IMG/VR virus record: IMGVR_UViG_3300008108_004834
Location: 1 to 64,000 of that record
From: a virus
DNA length: 64,000 nt
Reading direction: 5' to 3' (one strand)
The position numbers and the translations under genes are program-made. The notes below the pieces were generated by a model that saw nothing but the letters and a program-made list of their open reading frames with translations, searched no databases and had not been told where the DNA came from. The stretch's first letter is position 1. Every line of letters starts with the position of its first letter. Of this stretch, positions 13,599 through 21,521 are shown in pieces.

Positions 13599-14561
13599 AT
13601 GAAAATAATTATTTGGGGATATCCTCTTCATTCGCATACTCATTCATATATACATGCTGCCTTCTATAAAGCATTCATTCATCTTGGATATGAAACGTAT
13701 TGGTTTCACGATGGCGAATATCCAGAAAATTTTGATTGGAATGATTGTGTATTTTGGACTGAGGGATTTGCTGATAAGAATATCCCACTGAATAAGACAA
13801 GTACTTATTTTGTCCATGTTTGCCCAGATCCTGCAAGGTATATTAATGCGGGAGTGAAGAAATTCGTTGATGTTAGATATAACCATCTGTGGCATAAAGA
13901 TCATGTTTATGATTATGTCCTAGACAAGTCAAAAGTCAAAAAAGTTGGACCTTGCTGCTATTTGCAACCAAAGAAAAACCGTAGAGTTCAGGTATTGAAT
14001 GATTACAATCAATATTGGATTGAAGATTATGATAAGTTTTATGTAACCTGGGCAACTAACATTCTTCCTGAAGAATTTAATTTTGAAGATATCAATCACC
14101 CGAGAGAGAATAAAATATATTTTAGTGGAAATATTTCTGCACACGGCAGGTGCGAAAACTATAGTACATTTAAACCTTTCATTGACGAATGTGGTAAAAA
14201 TGGTGTAGAATTTATTCATAACGATCCGTTTACAAATCCGCTTAGTGAAGAGGAAGTTATTCTTCGGACAAAGAAATCCATTCTTGGGGTGGATATTCGT
14301 GGCCCAGAGCACATTCGTAATGGGTACGTTCCTTGTAGAGTATTCAAATCAATTAGTTGGGGACATCTTGGAACCACTAATTCTGAGGAAGTATATAAAG
14401 AACTTGAGGGTCATTGTAATTATGAACCAGATACTTCACGGATGTTTTATGATGCTATGGAGCATCGTTTGAATCATACTTACATAAAACAATGTATGAT
14501 GTATGTAAAAGAAAATCACACTTATGTAAATCGGATTAAGTCTATTATGAGTATTATATGA
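13599..14561 (+). CDS. Probable glycosyltransferase (GT-B-like)
   Basis: 320 residues. IIIWGYPLHSHTHSYIHAAF at the start and a C-terminal GVDIRGPEHIRNGYVPCRVF block, followed by SWGHLGTTNS, look like the donor-binding half of a GT-B enzyme. Position within the cassette supports a transferase. The family is not firmly identified. Confidence 0.5.
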   Translation: MKIIIWGYPLHSHTHSYIHAAFYKAFIHLGYETYWFHDGEYPENFDWNDCVFWTEGFADKNIPLNKTSTYFVHVCPDPARYINAGVKKFVDVRYNHLWHKDHVYDYVLDKSKVKKVGPCCYLQPKKNRRVQVLNDYNQYWIEDYDKFYVTWATNILPEEFNFEDINHPRENKIYFSGNISAHGRCENYSTFKPFIDECGKNGVEFIHNDPFTNPLSEEEVILRTKKSILGVDIRGPEHIRNGYVPCRVFKSISWGHLGTTNSEEVYKELEGHCNYEPDTSRMFYDAMEHRLNHTYIKQCMMYVKENHTYVNRIKSIMSII

Positions 14562-15364
14562 AAGATGTAACGATTGTCTCTTCTCTCTTTAATATTAAAA
14601 GAGAAGGAATGGATGGAAGAACTTGGGAAGAATATTTAAAGTGGTTTGATATCACTCTAAAATTAAAATGTCCGATGATTCTTTTTATAACCGAGGATGT
14701 GAGGGAATTTGTTGAACAAAGGAGGTTGCATATTCCAACAGAAATAATTGTTCAATCTATTGAAGAGATACCGTATTACTATCTTAAAGATCAATTAGAC
14801 AGTATTATTGTGTCAGAAGAGTACACGAATAAAATTTTGGATCCAGAAAGAATCGAATGCAAGCATTCAATGTACTCTATTATCCAATACTCTAAATTTA
14901 AATGGTTAGAGAATGCAATTGAAGAGAATCCATTTAATAGTAAATTTTTCTTTTGGATGGATGCGGGTGCCTCTAGATTTTTTGATGGATATAATTTGTC
15001 TGAAAACTATCCGAGTACAAATGCAATAGAAGCATTAAACGAAATGGGAGATAAGTTCCTACTTCAAATGAATATGGAATATTATCAAGATCTAGTACAA
15101 GCATCCACTTTATCGGAAGAATATCTTCTTGATAATAGATCTTATGTTCTTGGGTCAATGTTTGGGGGTACATCATTCCGGTTGTTGAAAGTTGTGAAAG
15201 ATGTTGAAGATATTTTATTAAATAAAATGATTGCCAATGGATTCATTAATAATGAACAAATTGCACTTGGATACTTGGTAAAACAAAATCTTGATGATTT
15301 TGAGATATTTGAACGTTATGATGGAAAACATATGTCTTTATTTACGGAGTTGGGTAAAAGATGA
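14558..15364 (+). CDS. HtrL/YibB-like protein
   Basis: 268 residues. TIVSSLFNIKREGMDGRTWE followed by a YLKWFD block resembles the HtrL/YibB (WlaTC) family linked to lipopolysaccharide and surface glycan loci; FFFWMDAGASRFF and GSMFGGTSFRLL would be the catalytic-domain blocks. ATGA overlaps on both sides. Function in the family is poorly known; a glycosyltransferase role is inferred. Confidence 0.6.
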   Translation: MKDVTIVSSLFNIKREGMDGRTWEEYLKWFDITLKLKCPMILFITEDVREFVEQRRLHIPTEIIVQSIEEIPYYYLKDQLDSIIVSEEYTNKILDPERIECKHSMYSIIQYSKFKWLENAIEENPFNSKFFFWMDAGASRFFDGYNLSENYPSTNAIEALNEMGDKFLLQMNMEYYQDLVQASTLSEEYLLDNRSYVLGSMFGGTSFRLLKVVKDVEDILLNKMIANGFINNEQIALGYLVKQNLDDFEIFERYDGKHMSLFTELGKR

Positions 15365-16311
15365 AAATTAGTTTAATTGGACCAGGAATCATGCCAATTC
15401 CCCCAACTGGTTGGGGAGCAGTTGAAATTCTTGTATGGGACACTAAAAATGCCATAGAAAAGTTGGGGCATGAAGTACAAATAGTAAATACCAAAGATCC
15501 TGTTCAAATCATTTCCGAAATTAATTCTTTTAGACCTGATTTTGTACACATTCATTATGATGAATTTATTGGAGTCTATCCATATATCCAATACCCAAAG
15601 GCAATTACTAGTCATTTTGGGTATCTTGAGAGACCTGAAATGTTTGGTGGATATGCAAATATCGCCAATGCTTTTGCGCAAATTAAACCAAATGTATTTT
15701 GTCTATCTGAAGGAATTAAAAATGTATATAAAGTTTTGATGAATATTCCTGAGGACAATTTATTTGTAACTCCCAATGGCGTCAATATTGATGCATTTAA
15801 TTATACTAGTACTCCGAAATTTGCTGATCGTTCAATTTACCTTGCAAAGATAGACTATAGGAAACGCCAGCATATGTTTCAGGGTATTAGCAGTCTCTGG
15901 TTTGCTGGTAATAATGCGGATAATAGATTTGACCCCTCAAAAAATTATTTGGGAGAATGGGACAAAGAAACATTACATAGAGAGTTGACCGAATATGGAA
16001 ATCTTGTTCTTTTAAGTGATGGTGAAGCACACCCATTGGTTTGTATGGAAGCATTTTCTGCGGGATTGGGTGTGGTAATTAGTCAGTGGGCAGCAGCAAA
16101 TCTTGATGCAAACAAGAATTTCATTACAGTTATACCAGAAAATAAAGTAATGGACGTAGATTTTGTTGAGGAATGCATTCAAAATAATAGAAAATATTCC
16201 GTTAACCATAGAGATGAAATATTAGACTATGCAAAACAATTTGAATGGTGTAGAATGTTAGAAAATTATTACATCCCAAATATTCATAAAATTATCAATG
16301 GACAAAAATAA
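15361..16311 (+). CDS. GT4-type glycosyltransferase
   Basis: 316 residues, GT-B fold: ISLIGPGIMPIPPTGWGAVE at the N-terminus (acceptor domain), VTPNGVNIDAF in the middle, and LLSDGEAHPLVCMEAFSAGL, the EX7E-like donor-binding block of GT4 enzymes, near residue 220. It would add a hexose to the growing glycan. Confidence 0.8.
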   Translation: MKISLIGPGIMPIPPTGWGAVEILVWDTKNAIEKLGHEVQIVNTKDPVQIISEINSFRPDFVHIHYDEFIGVYPYIQYPKAITSHFGYLERPEMFGGYANIANAFAQIKPNVFCLSEGIKNVYKVLMNIPEDNLFVTPNGVNIDAFNYTSTPKFADRSIYLAKIDYRKRQHMFQGISSLWFAGNNADNRFDPSKNYLGEWDKETLHRELTEYGNLVLLSDGEAHPLVCMEAFSAGLGVVISQWAAANLDANKNFITVIPENKVMDVDFVEECIQNNRKYSVNHRDEILDYAKQFEWCRMLENYYIPNIHKIINGQK

Positions 16312-17089
16312 ATCAACATACAAACTTAAAAATTTTGGTCCAATATATTATCTGAATCTAGATGGGCAACCAGAAAGAAAGGAATATATGGAATCTCAGT
16401 TTAAATATTGGGAGATTGAAAATTATACTCGTATTTCTGCTTATGATGGCCGTGATGATGACTTGAGTGATATTATAAAGGGAAAGTATCCAGATATGAT
16501 GAGTTCTGGAGAAATAGGATGCGTCACCTCACATTTAAGGGCAATTAATCATTGGTATGAAACCTCCGATAGTCCGTATGCAATCATAATGGAAGATGAT
16601 TGTAATATTGATCTTGCTAGATATTGGAATTTTACCTGGCAAGATTTTATTGCACGGGCACCTTATGCTTGGGATGTAATTCAACTTGCAATTATTTGTA
16701 CGGGAGATATTCACGTTCCAATTCATACTAGATTTGTAAATGATTTTTCAACTGCTTGTTATGTGATTACACGGCATCATGCAGAGAAGTTGATTAGAAA
16801 TCATATTCGCGGAGATAAGTATAAGTTGGATAATGGAGTTAAACCACGCCCAGTTGCTGATGATTTAATTTATAACTCAGGAGTGACGTATGCCACTCCA
16901 TTATTGCTTTATAAGATGGAATTGGGATCTTCTATTCACCCTGAGCACATTGATATTTTCCATAAGAATAGTCACGATGCATTGCTCAATTTCTGGTCTC
17001 AGAGAGGAGCAGAGTTGACAATTGAGCAGATTACAAACTATGATCCTTATCTGGGTAGGATATCCGAACCAACTACCCAACAGACTTGA
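16298..17089 (+). CDS. GT25-type glycosyltransferase
   Basis: 263 residues. YYLNLDGQPERKEYMESQF, then GEIGCVTSHLRAINHW and AIIMEDDCNI match the GT25 family (LOS beta-galactosyltransferases and collagen galactosyltransferases), with EDD as metal site. It is the last gene of the glycan cassette, overlapping the previous one by 14 bases. Confidence 0.82.
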   Translation: MDKNKSTYKLKNFGPIYYLNLDGQPERKEYMESQFKYWEIENYTRISAYDGRDDDLSDIIKGKYPDMMSSGEIGCVTSHLRAINHWYETSDSPYAIIMEDDCNIDLARYWNFTWQDFIARAPYAWDVIQLAIICTGDIHVPIHTRFVNDFSTACYVITRHHAEKLIRNHIRGDKYKLDNGVKPRPVADDLIYNSGVTYATPLLLYKMELGSSIHPEHIDIFHKNSHDALLNFWSQRGAELTIEQITNYDPYLGRISEPTTQQT

Positions 17090-17119
17090 CAGAAATCAAG
17101 TAATCAACTATACTAAATA
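17086..17119 (+). promoter_or_regulatory. Composite early/late promoter of the porin gene
   Basis: TTGACA, 17 bp, TATACT, and overlapping the last three bases of that -10 the late-like box ACTAAATA. The arrangement is the same as before psbA and before the psbD operon. Confidence 0.6.
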
Positions 17120-17181
17120 AGTTCTTGAAGTCCTGTAGGATTTCTTAACAATTGTCGTTTAGATCTAAAACAAACAAAACT

Positions 17182-18063
17182 ATGATGATTCGTTCTTTTA
17201 TTGCTGCCTCCGCAGTTGTTGCTACTATTGCTGCTCCTGCTATGGCACAAGTTACCAGTGTTTCACAACTGCGTGATGTTCAACCTACTGAGTGGTCTTA
17301 TCAGGCTATCTCTAATCTAGTTTCACGCTATGGTTGTGTTGCTGGTTATCCTGATGGCACATTCCGTTCTGGTCAACATGCTACCCGTGCCGAACTTGCT
17401 GCCCTGACCAATGCTTGCCTTGATAGCATTACTCAATTCTACACTGAGGCAGATGCTCGCACCGCTGCTGCCCTTCGTGCAGAATTCTCCCGTGAGATTG
17501 CTGCTACTAATACTCGCGTAAGTGCTCTTGAACTTGCTGCTGCTCAGAAAGCACAAGGCGTTGGTAACTATCTGGGTGCTGGTGTTCTCCTAAATCAGCA
17601 AGGTGTTGAGGGTAATGGTTATGATGCTGAGCGTACCGTTGCTGGTGGTACTGTACAAGGTCGTTATGCTGTAAAGACTTTCAGCAATCAGAACGCTGTT
17701 TCACTTCGTCCTTATATCAACGCTGTTGGTACTCCTGCTGGTGAAATCGGTGCTGGTGGTGGTGCTCTGCTTTCTTACGATTGGAGTATTGCCCGTGCTG
17801 CTTCTGGCGTAAGCAAGGCAAACCTCTACACTGGTGTTGGTTATCAGATTCCTTTCGTAAACAACACTGATGCTAACTTCCAATCCGCTGTGGGTGATCG
17901 TGGTCAAGTTGTATTCGCACTTGGCGTTGAAGGTCGTCTGACCAACTCTCTGGTTGGTTTTGCTGATCTGAAGTTCCCTACCACTAATGCTGCTAACAGT
18001 TATGGTGCTACTGACGGAACCTATTCCCCAGTGCTCACCACTGGTCTTGGTTTTAAGTTCTGA
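17182..18063 (+). CDS. SLH-domain outer-membrane porin-like protein
   Basis: 293 residues. An N-terminal signal peptide ends at about PAMAQ. One S-layer homology domain follows (about residues 27-85: VSQLRDVQPTEWSYQAIS, then GYPDGTF and TRAELAAL), then a short coiled coil and a glycine-rich beta-barrel-like region ending in GLGFKF with a terminal phenylalanine. This is the layout of cyanobacterial SLH porins (Som type), but shorter. It would sit in the outer membrane, anchored to peptidoglycan polymer by SLH. The codon use looks richer in GC than its glycan neighbours, suggesting host origin. Role inferred: altered permeability or receptor masking. Confidence 0.82.
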   Translation: MMIRSFIAASAVVATIAAPAMAQVTSVSQLRDVQPTEWSYQAISNLVSRYGCVAGYPDGTFRSGQHATRAELAALTNACLDSITQFYTEADARTAAALRAEFSREIAATNTRVSALELAAAQKAQGVGNYLGAGVLLNQQGVEGNGYDAERTVAGGTVQGRYAVKTFSNQNAVSLRPYINAVGTPAGEIGAGGGALLSYDWSIARAASGVSKANLYTGVGYQIPFVNNTDANFQSAVGDRGQVVFALGVEGRLTNSLVGFADLKFPTTNAANSYGATDGTYSPVLTTGLGFKF

Positions 18064-18086
18064 TAAATCACTCCTAAGTTGAGTGG

Positions 18087-18113
18087 AAGCACCCCTTTCT
18101 GGGGTGCTTTTTT
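18087..18113 (+). terminator. Terminator of the porin gene
   Basis: AAGCACCCC, TTTCT, GGGGTGCTT, TTTTT: a strong intrinsic terminator 24 bp after the stop. Confidence 0.9.
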
Positions 18114-18139
18114 ATAAATTTATCTTGCAATAGTCTAAA

Positions 18140-18415
18140 ATGAAACCCAAAATTGAAATTAGAGACCATAGAGGCCCAATCACAGATGACCCTCTTTTAG
18201 AAAAACTTATTCCTTGTCATCGTTGCGAAACAGTTGACAATCCTATTATTAAACCAAGATATAGGATTTCTAATAGAATGAAAAAGGATGATAATGGAAG
18301 ATATCAACCGCACGATTATGTTCTTCAGCATATGTGCTCTGACGCAAAATCAACATCAATTGATGAGTTTACTCGCGAAGAACTAGTGAATAAATGGAAT
18401 AATCTTAATGTGTGA
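18140..18415 (+). CDS. Lar-like zinc-ribbon protein
   Basis: 91 residues. LIPCHRCETVDN, a later HMCSD and the C-terminal TREELVNKWNNL give the outline of the Lar restriction-alleviation/zinc-finger family (CxxC, then an ELVxxWN end). If it is of that family it could interfere with host restriction; the evidence is only the pattern. Confidence 0.5.
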   Translation: MKPKIEIRDHRGPITDDPLLEKLIPCHRCETVDNPIIKPRYRISNRMKKDDNGRYQPHDYVLQHMCSDAKSTSIDEFTREELVNKWNNLNV

Positions 18416-18440
18416 TAATCTTAAAAACAACAAAAAATTT

Positions 18441-19406
18441 ATGAAACTCAAAAACTTTATTGCTATCGGTCTGCTTGCTGCTCCTACTGCTGCACTTGCA
18501 GGCACTACCTTGAATGGCGCTGGTGCTACCTTTCCAGCACCTCTGTATCAGCGATGGTTCCAAGACTATGCTGCCACATCTGGTAATCGCGTGAATTATC
18601 AGTCTGTTGGTTCTGGTGCTGGTGTTCGCCAATTCATTGCGGGCACAGTTGACTTCGCAGCAAGTGATGAACCAATCAAGGCATCCGAAGCATCCAAAGT
18701 AAAACGTGGTGTTGTTCAGTTCCCTGCTGTGGGTGGAACAATTGCGATTGCTTATAACAAACCTGGATGTTCTCTCAAACTCACTCAGAAGCAAACTGTG
18801 GATATTTTCCAAGGTGAGATTAAAGACTGGAAGCAACTTCCTAATTGTGGTAATGGCCCTATTCGCGTCGTACACCGTTCTGATGGTTCTGGTACTACCT
18901 TTGCCTTTACTAACTCTCTGAATGCCTTTGATTCCTCTTGGAAGCAGGTTGCGAAGGCAATTAATTGGCCCGTTGGTGTTGGTGCCAAAGGTAATGAAGG
19001 TGTTGCTGGAAATATTCGCAATACTCCCGGTTCTATTGGTTATGTGAACACTGGATTTGTAAAGGCAAACAAACTCCAGGCTGCTGCTATTCAAAACAAG
19101 GCAGGAAAGTTTGTTCTTCCTTCTGCTAAGTCAGGTGCTTCTGCTCTGAATAGTATTGCTCTTGATTCAAATCTTGCTGGAGAAAATCCCAATCCTTCTG
19201 GTGCTGGTTCTTATCCAATTTCTACTTTGACTTGGATTCTTGCATATAAGAATGGTAATGGCGCCAAAACTAACCAACTTCAAAGTGCCTTTAACTATGT
19301 TCTAAGTGGAAAGGCACAAATGATTGCTGATGATCTTGGATATGTTCCTCTTTCTGGAAGCATCCTCAACAAATCCCGAATTGCCGTAAAACGGGTTGGT
19401 CAGTAA
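18441..19406 (+). CDS. pstS: Phosphate-binding protein PstS
   Basis: 321 residues with a signal peptide (to about AALAG) and the PstS blocks GAGATFPAPLYQRW, SVGSGAGVRQFIAG, DFAASDEPI and RSDGSGTTFAFT, which bind phosphate. It is a periplasmic high-affinity component of the Pst transporter. In cyanophages it raises phosphate uptake during infection; host PhoBR control of phage pstS is reported in the literature. The start at 18441 gives a proper signal sequence; an upstream ATG at 18408 would add a charged extension. Direct repeats AATCTTAA lie just upstream (18401 and 18417). Confidence 0.95.
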   Translation: MKLKNFIAIGLLAAPTAALAGTTLNGAGATFPAPLYQRWFQDYAATSGNRVNYQSVGSGAGVRQFIAGTVDFAASDEPIKASEASKVKRGVVQFPAVGGTIAIAYNKPGCSLKLTQKQTVDIFQGEIKDWKQLPNCGNGPIRVVHRSDGSGTTFAFTNSLNAFDSSWKQVAKAINWPVGVGAKGNEGVAGNIRNTPGSIGYVNTGFVKANKLQAAAIQNKAGKFVLPSAKSGASALNSIALDSNLAGENPNPSGAGSYPISTLTWILAYKNGNGAKTNQLQSAFNYVLSGKAQMIADDLGYVPLSGSILNKSRIAVKRVGQ

Positions 19407-19415
19407 ATCATAACA

Positions 19416-19444
19416 GGGAGGGGGCTTGACACCCCCTTCTTTTT
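19416..19444 (+). terminator. pstS terminator with -35 in its loop
   Basis: GGGGG (19420-19424) and CCCCC (19432-19436), extended by flanking wobble pairs and followed by TTCTTTTT. The seven-base loop CTTGACA contains the -35 of the next promoter. Confidence 0.8.
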
Positions 19445-19454
19445 CCTATATACT
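19426..19454 (+). promoter_or_regulatory. Promoter of the electron-transport operon
   Basis: TTGACA, 17 bp, TATACT. The spacer contains the 3' arm and T-run of the pstS terminator. Confidence 0.75.
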
Positions 19455-19481
19455 GTTGTAACACTTCTTAATAAAACTAAA

Positions 19482-19676
19482 ATGACTGTAACAACGAATG
19501 ATCGTGGGCAACAAAATATGTTTGCTAAAGAACCCGTGATGTACTACGAAAACTATGGTATGCTTACCCCTAATCAAATTAGGGAGCGTACTAATGGTCG
19601 TTGGGCAATGATGGGTTTTGTTGCTGGCATCATTTCTTATGCTATTACTGGCAATTTCTTCTTTGGCGTATTTTGA
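19482..19676 (+). CDS. hli: High-light-inducible protein
   Basis: 64 residues ending in a single membrane helix with the Hli signature ERTNGRWAMMGFVAG, where E, N and R bind chlorophyll. Phage Hlip proteins are thought to protect photosystems under light stress during infection. First gene of an operon running to the peroxiredoxin; its stop overlaps the next ATG (TGATG). Confidence 0.93.
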   Translation: MTVTTNDRGQQNMFAKEPVMYYENYGMLTPNQIRERTNGRWAMMGFVAGIISYAITGNFFFGVF

Positions 19677-19762
19677 TGACTGAAGTAATTTTCACCATTA
19701 CCTCAATTGCATTTTTTGTACTTCTGGGGTATTCTGTAGAACAACTTTCCGAAACTTATTAA
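19676..19762 (+). CDS. Very small membrane protein between hli and ferredoxin (28 aa)
   Basis: MTEVIFTITSIAFFVLLGYS plus a polar end; one membrane helix. It is coupled to hli by a stop/start overlap. Its size and single helix recall small subunits of photosystem II or cytochrome b6f (PetM, PetN, PsbT size class), but I cannot match it to one. Confidence 0.55.
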   Translation: MTEVIFTITSIAFFVLLGYSVEQLSETY

Positions 19763-19765
19763 AAA

Positions 19766-20056
19766 ATGACTTTTAACGTTACACTTCAAACTCCTGACGG
19801 CACCGAAACCACTATTCAGTGTGCCGATGACCAATATATTCTTGAGGCAGCAGAAGAAGCAGGTATTGATCTTCCTTATTCATGTAAGGCAGGCGCTTGT
19901 TCTTCCTGTGCTGGTAAGGTGATTTCCGGCGAAATTGACAATGAGGAACAATCATTCCTTGATGATGATCAAATGGCAGAAGGTTGGGCACTTCTTTGTG
20001 TTGCCTATCCTAAGTCCGATTGTGTAATTCTCACTGAGCAGGAGGAGAATCTATGA
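19766..20056 (+). CDS. petF: Plant-type [2Fe-2S] ferredoxin
   Basis: 96 residues. [14 protein letters not shown] and the later LCVAYP give the CX4CX2C...C ligands of photosynthetic ferredoxins; length is normal. It would accept electrons from photosystem I and pass them to reductases, for example for phage nucleotide synthesis. The ATGA overlap with plastocyanin shows coupled translation. Confidence 0.95.
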   Translation: MTFNVTLQTPDGTETTIQCADDQYILEAAEEAGIDLPYSCKAGACSSCAGKVISGEIDNEEQSFLDDDQMAEGWALLCVAYPKSDCVILTEQEENL

Positions 20057-20376
20057 AAGCACTTCTAGCATTTCTTGCTGTATTCTTTCTTGCTCTTCCA
20101 GCATGGGCAGTAGATGTTACAATGGGATCCAATGGCAATCTTGTCTTTGAACCCGCCGAAATCTCAATCTCTGCTGGTGATACTGTTCATTTTGTGAATG
20201 GTATGCTTCCTCCTCATAATGTAATTGTTGAGGATCATCCAGAACTTTCTCACGATGCACTTCTTTTTATGCCCGGTGAGAGTTTTGATGTCACTTTTAC
20301 CGAAGCAGGAGATTATACTTATTGGTGTGCTCCCCATAAAAGTGCTGGTATGATTGGACATGCTCATGTGGAGTGA
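20053..20376 (+). CDS. petE: Plastocyanin
   Basis: 107 residues: signal peptide to about PAWA, then a cupredoxin fold with copper ligands in LPPHNVIVE (His) and [13 protein letters not shown] (Cys, His, Met). It is a lumenal electron carrier from cytochrome b6f to photosystem I. It is directly coupled to ferredoxin, so donor and acceptor carriers of photosystem I are made together. Confidence 0.95.
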   Translation: MKALLAFLAVFFLALPAWAVDVTMGSNGNLVFEPAEISISAGDTVHFVNGMLPPHNVIVEDHPELSHDALLFMPGESFDVTFTEAGDYTYWCAPHKSAGMIGHAHVE

Positions 20377-20377
20377 T

Positions 20378-20533
20378 ATGATCTTTCTTTGTGCTGCTCA
20401 TCATCAACCACAAACCGTCATCAATCACGATATTATTCATATGTTTGTATGTTGTCTTGCTATCGCTGGAGGAGTTGCGGCAATCGTATATGCCGTAAAT
20501 CAATCTAGAAAAAATAAGGATCACAATTCATGA
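20378..20533 (+). CDS. Small histidine-rich membrane protein (51 aa)
   Basis: MIFLCAAHHQPQTVINHD and a membrane span MFVCCLAIAGGVAAIVYAV, then a basic tail. Three histidines and a cysteine near the N-terminus could bind metal, which would fit a neighbour of plastocyanin, but this is speculation. The stop overlaps the next start. Confidence 0.5.
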   Translation: MIFLCAAHHQPQTVINHDIIHMFVCCLAIAGGVAAIVYAVNQSRKNKDHNS

Positions 20534-20805
20534 GTGCTGATATGTTAGGGCAATTTGCAATTGCTCTTGAAAAACTTGGATGGGATGCCAATGATGAACT
20601 AGAAGTAAACATTGGTGGAGTGGCAGTCACAGGAACTGCTACTAATCCCGACGCTAATCCAAAATGGGCAAAACCATTTGGAACTGTGACTTATCAAAAT
20701 GATGCGTTTATCGTCATCAAAAATAAAAACAGAAATCCAGTAGTTTCGTCTAACCCAAATCCTGATCTTAAACAACAACACCCCTATCAAGGAGAAAACA
20801 AATGA
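20530..20805 (+). CDS. Conserved-looking protein of the electron-transport operon (91 aa)
   Basis: MSADMLGQFAIALEKLGWDA then a short beta-rich middle and a proline/asparagine-rich tail. Soluble, no cofactor motif. It overlaps both neighbours by four bases, so it is a regular member of the operon. Function unknown. Confidence 0.65.
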   Translation: MSADMLGQFAIALEKLGWDANDELEVNIGGVAVTGTATNPDANPKWAKPFGTVTYQNDAFIVIKNKNRNPVVSSNPNPDLKQQHPYQGENK

Positions 20806-20921
20806 ACAAAATTTTTACTGAAAATGCTGAACTCTGGAACGGTCGCTTTGCAATGATTGGATTCATTGCTGCTGCTGGTTCCTATCTGATTACTGGTCAA
20901 GTAATTCCTGGCGTATTTTGA
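20802..20921 (+). CDS. hli: Short high-light-inducible protein (39 aa)
   Basis: ENAELWNGRFAMIGFIAAAG is the Hli chlorophyll-binding helix in minimal form; the end QVIPGVF parallels the end of the first hli. GGAG lies before the start. A second Hlip in the same operon. Confidence 0.9.
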   Translation: MNKIFTENAELWNGRFAMIGFIAAAGSYLITGQVIPGVF

Positions 20922-20932
20922 TGGAGGTTACT

Positions 20933-21460
20933 ATGCGTAAAGAGGGATACGAAGTTCCACAGGTAGAATTTATTTTTCGTGAGTCTGGTGAGTTTGTAAC
21001 TCGCAAATCTTCAGAACTATTTGATAACAAACGTGTAGTGATTTTCTCACTTCCTGGTGCATTCACTCCTACTTGTAGTGCTTATCAACTACCCGGATTT
21101 GAGGAAAACTATGGAGCATTTAGGGACTTGGGCATTGATGCTATTTACTGCATTTCTGTTAATGACGCTTTTACGATGAATGCTTGGTCACAAGATCAGG
21201 ACATTCGAAATGTAAAACTGATTCCTGATGGCAACGCTTACTTCACTCGCTCTATGGGTCAACTCGTTGCCAAGACCAATCTTGGTTTTGGTCAGCGTTC
21301 TTGGCGATATGCTGCTGTGGTAACTGATGGAATTATTGAAAGACTTTTTGAGGAACCAGGAAAATGCGATAATGCAGATTCTGATCCTTATGAAGTTACA
21401 ACTCCAGAAAATGTCTTGAATTATATTCGGACTTCTGTGTTAGAACTAGAAATTGTTTGA
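20933..21460 (+). CDS. Peroxiredoxin (Prx5/PrxII type)
   Basis: 175 residues. SLPGAFTPTCSAYQLPGFE holds the peroxidatic cysteine (about C48) in the PGAFTPTCS form typical of the PrxII/Prx5 group. It reduces hydrogen peroxide and organic peroxides using glutaredoxin or thioredoxin. ATG at 20933 is preferred because GGAGG ends five bases before it; an in-frame ATG lies at 20921. As the last gene of the photosynthetic carrier operon it probably removes peroxide made by light-driven electron flow. Confidence 0.9.
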   Translation: MRKEGYEVPQVEFIFRESGEFVTRKSSELFDNKRVVIFSLPGAFTPTCSAYQLPGFEENYGAFRDLGIDAIYCISVNDAFTMNAWSQDQDIRNVKLIPDGNAYFTRSMGQLVAKTNLGFGQRSWRYAAVVTDGIIERLFEEPGKCDNADSDPYEVTTPENVLNYIRTSVLELEIV

Positions 21461-21466
21461 ATGTGA

Positions 21467-21490
21467 GGAGGGTTAATACCCTCCTTTTTT
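21467..21490 (+). terminator. Terminator of the electron-transport operon
   Basis: GGAGGGT, TAAT, ACCCTCC, TTTTTT, immediately followed by a late box. Confidence 0.9.
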
Positions 21491-21498
21491 AATAAATA
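21491..21498 (+). promoter_or_regulatory. Late promoter box of the endolysin gene
   Basis: AATAAATA, 31 bp before the start at 21522, directly after the terminator T-run. Confidence 0.7.
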
Positions 21499-21521
21499 GA
21501 TTTACTGAATGAATAGGGACA

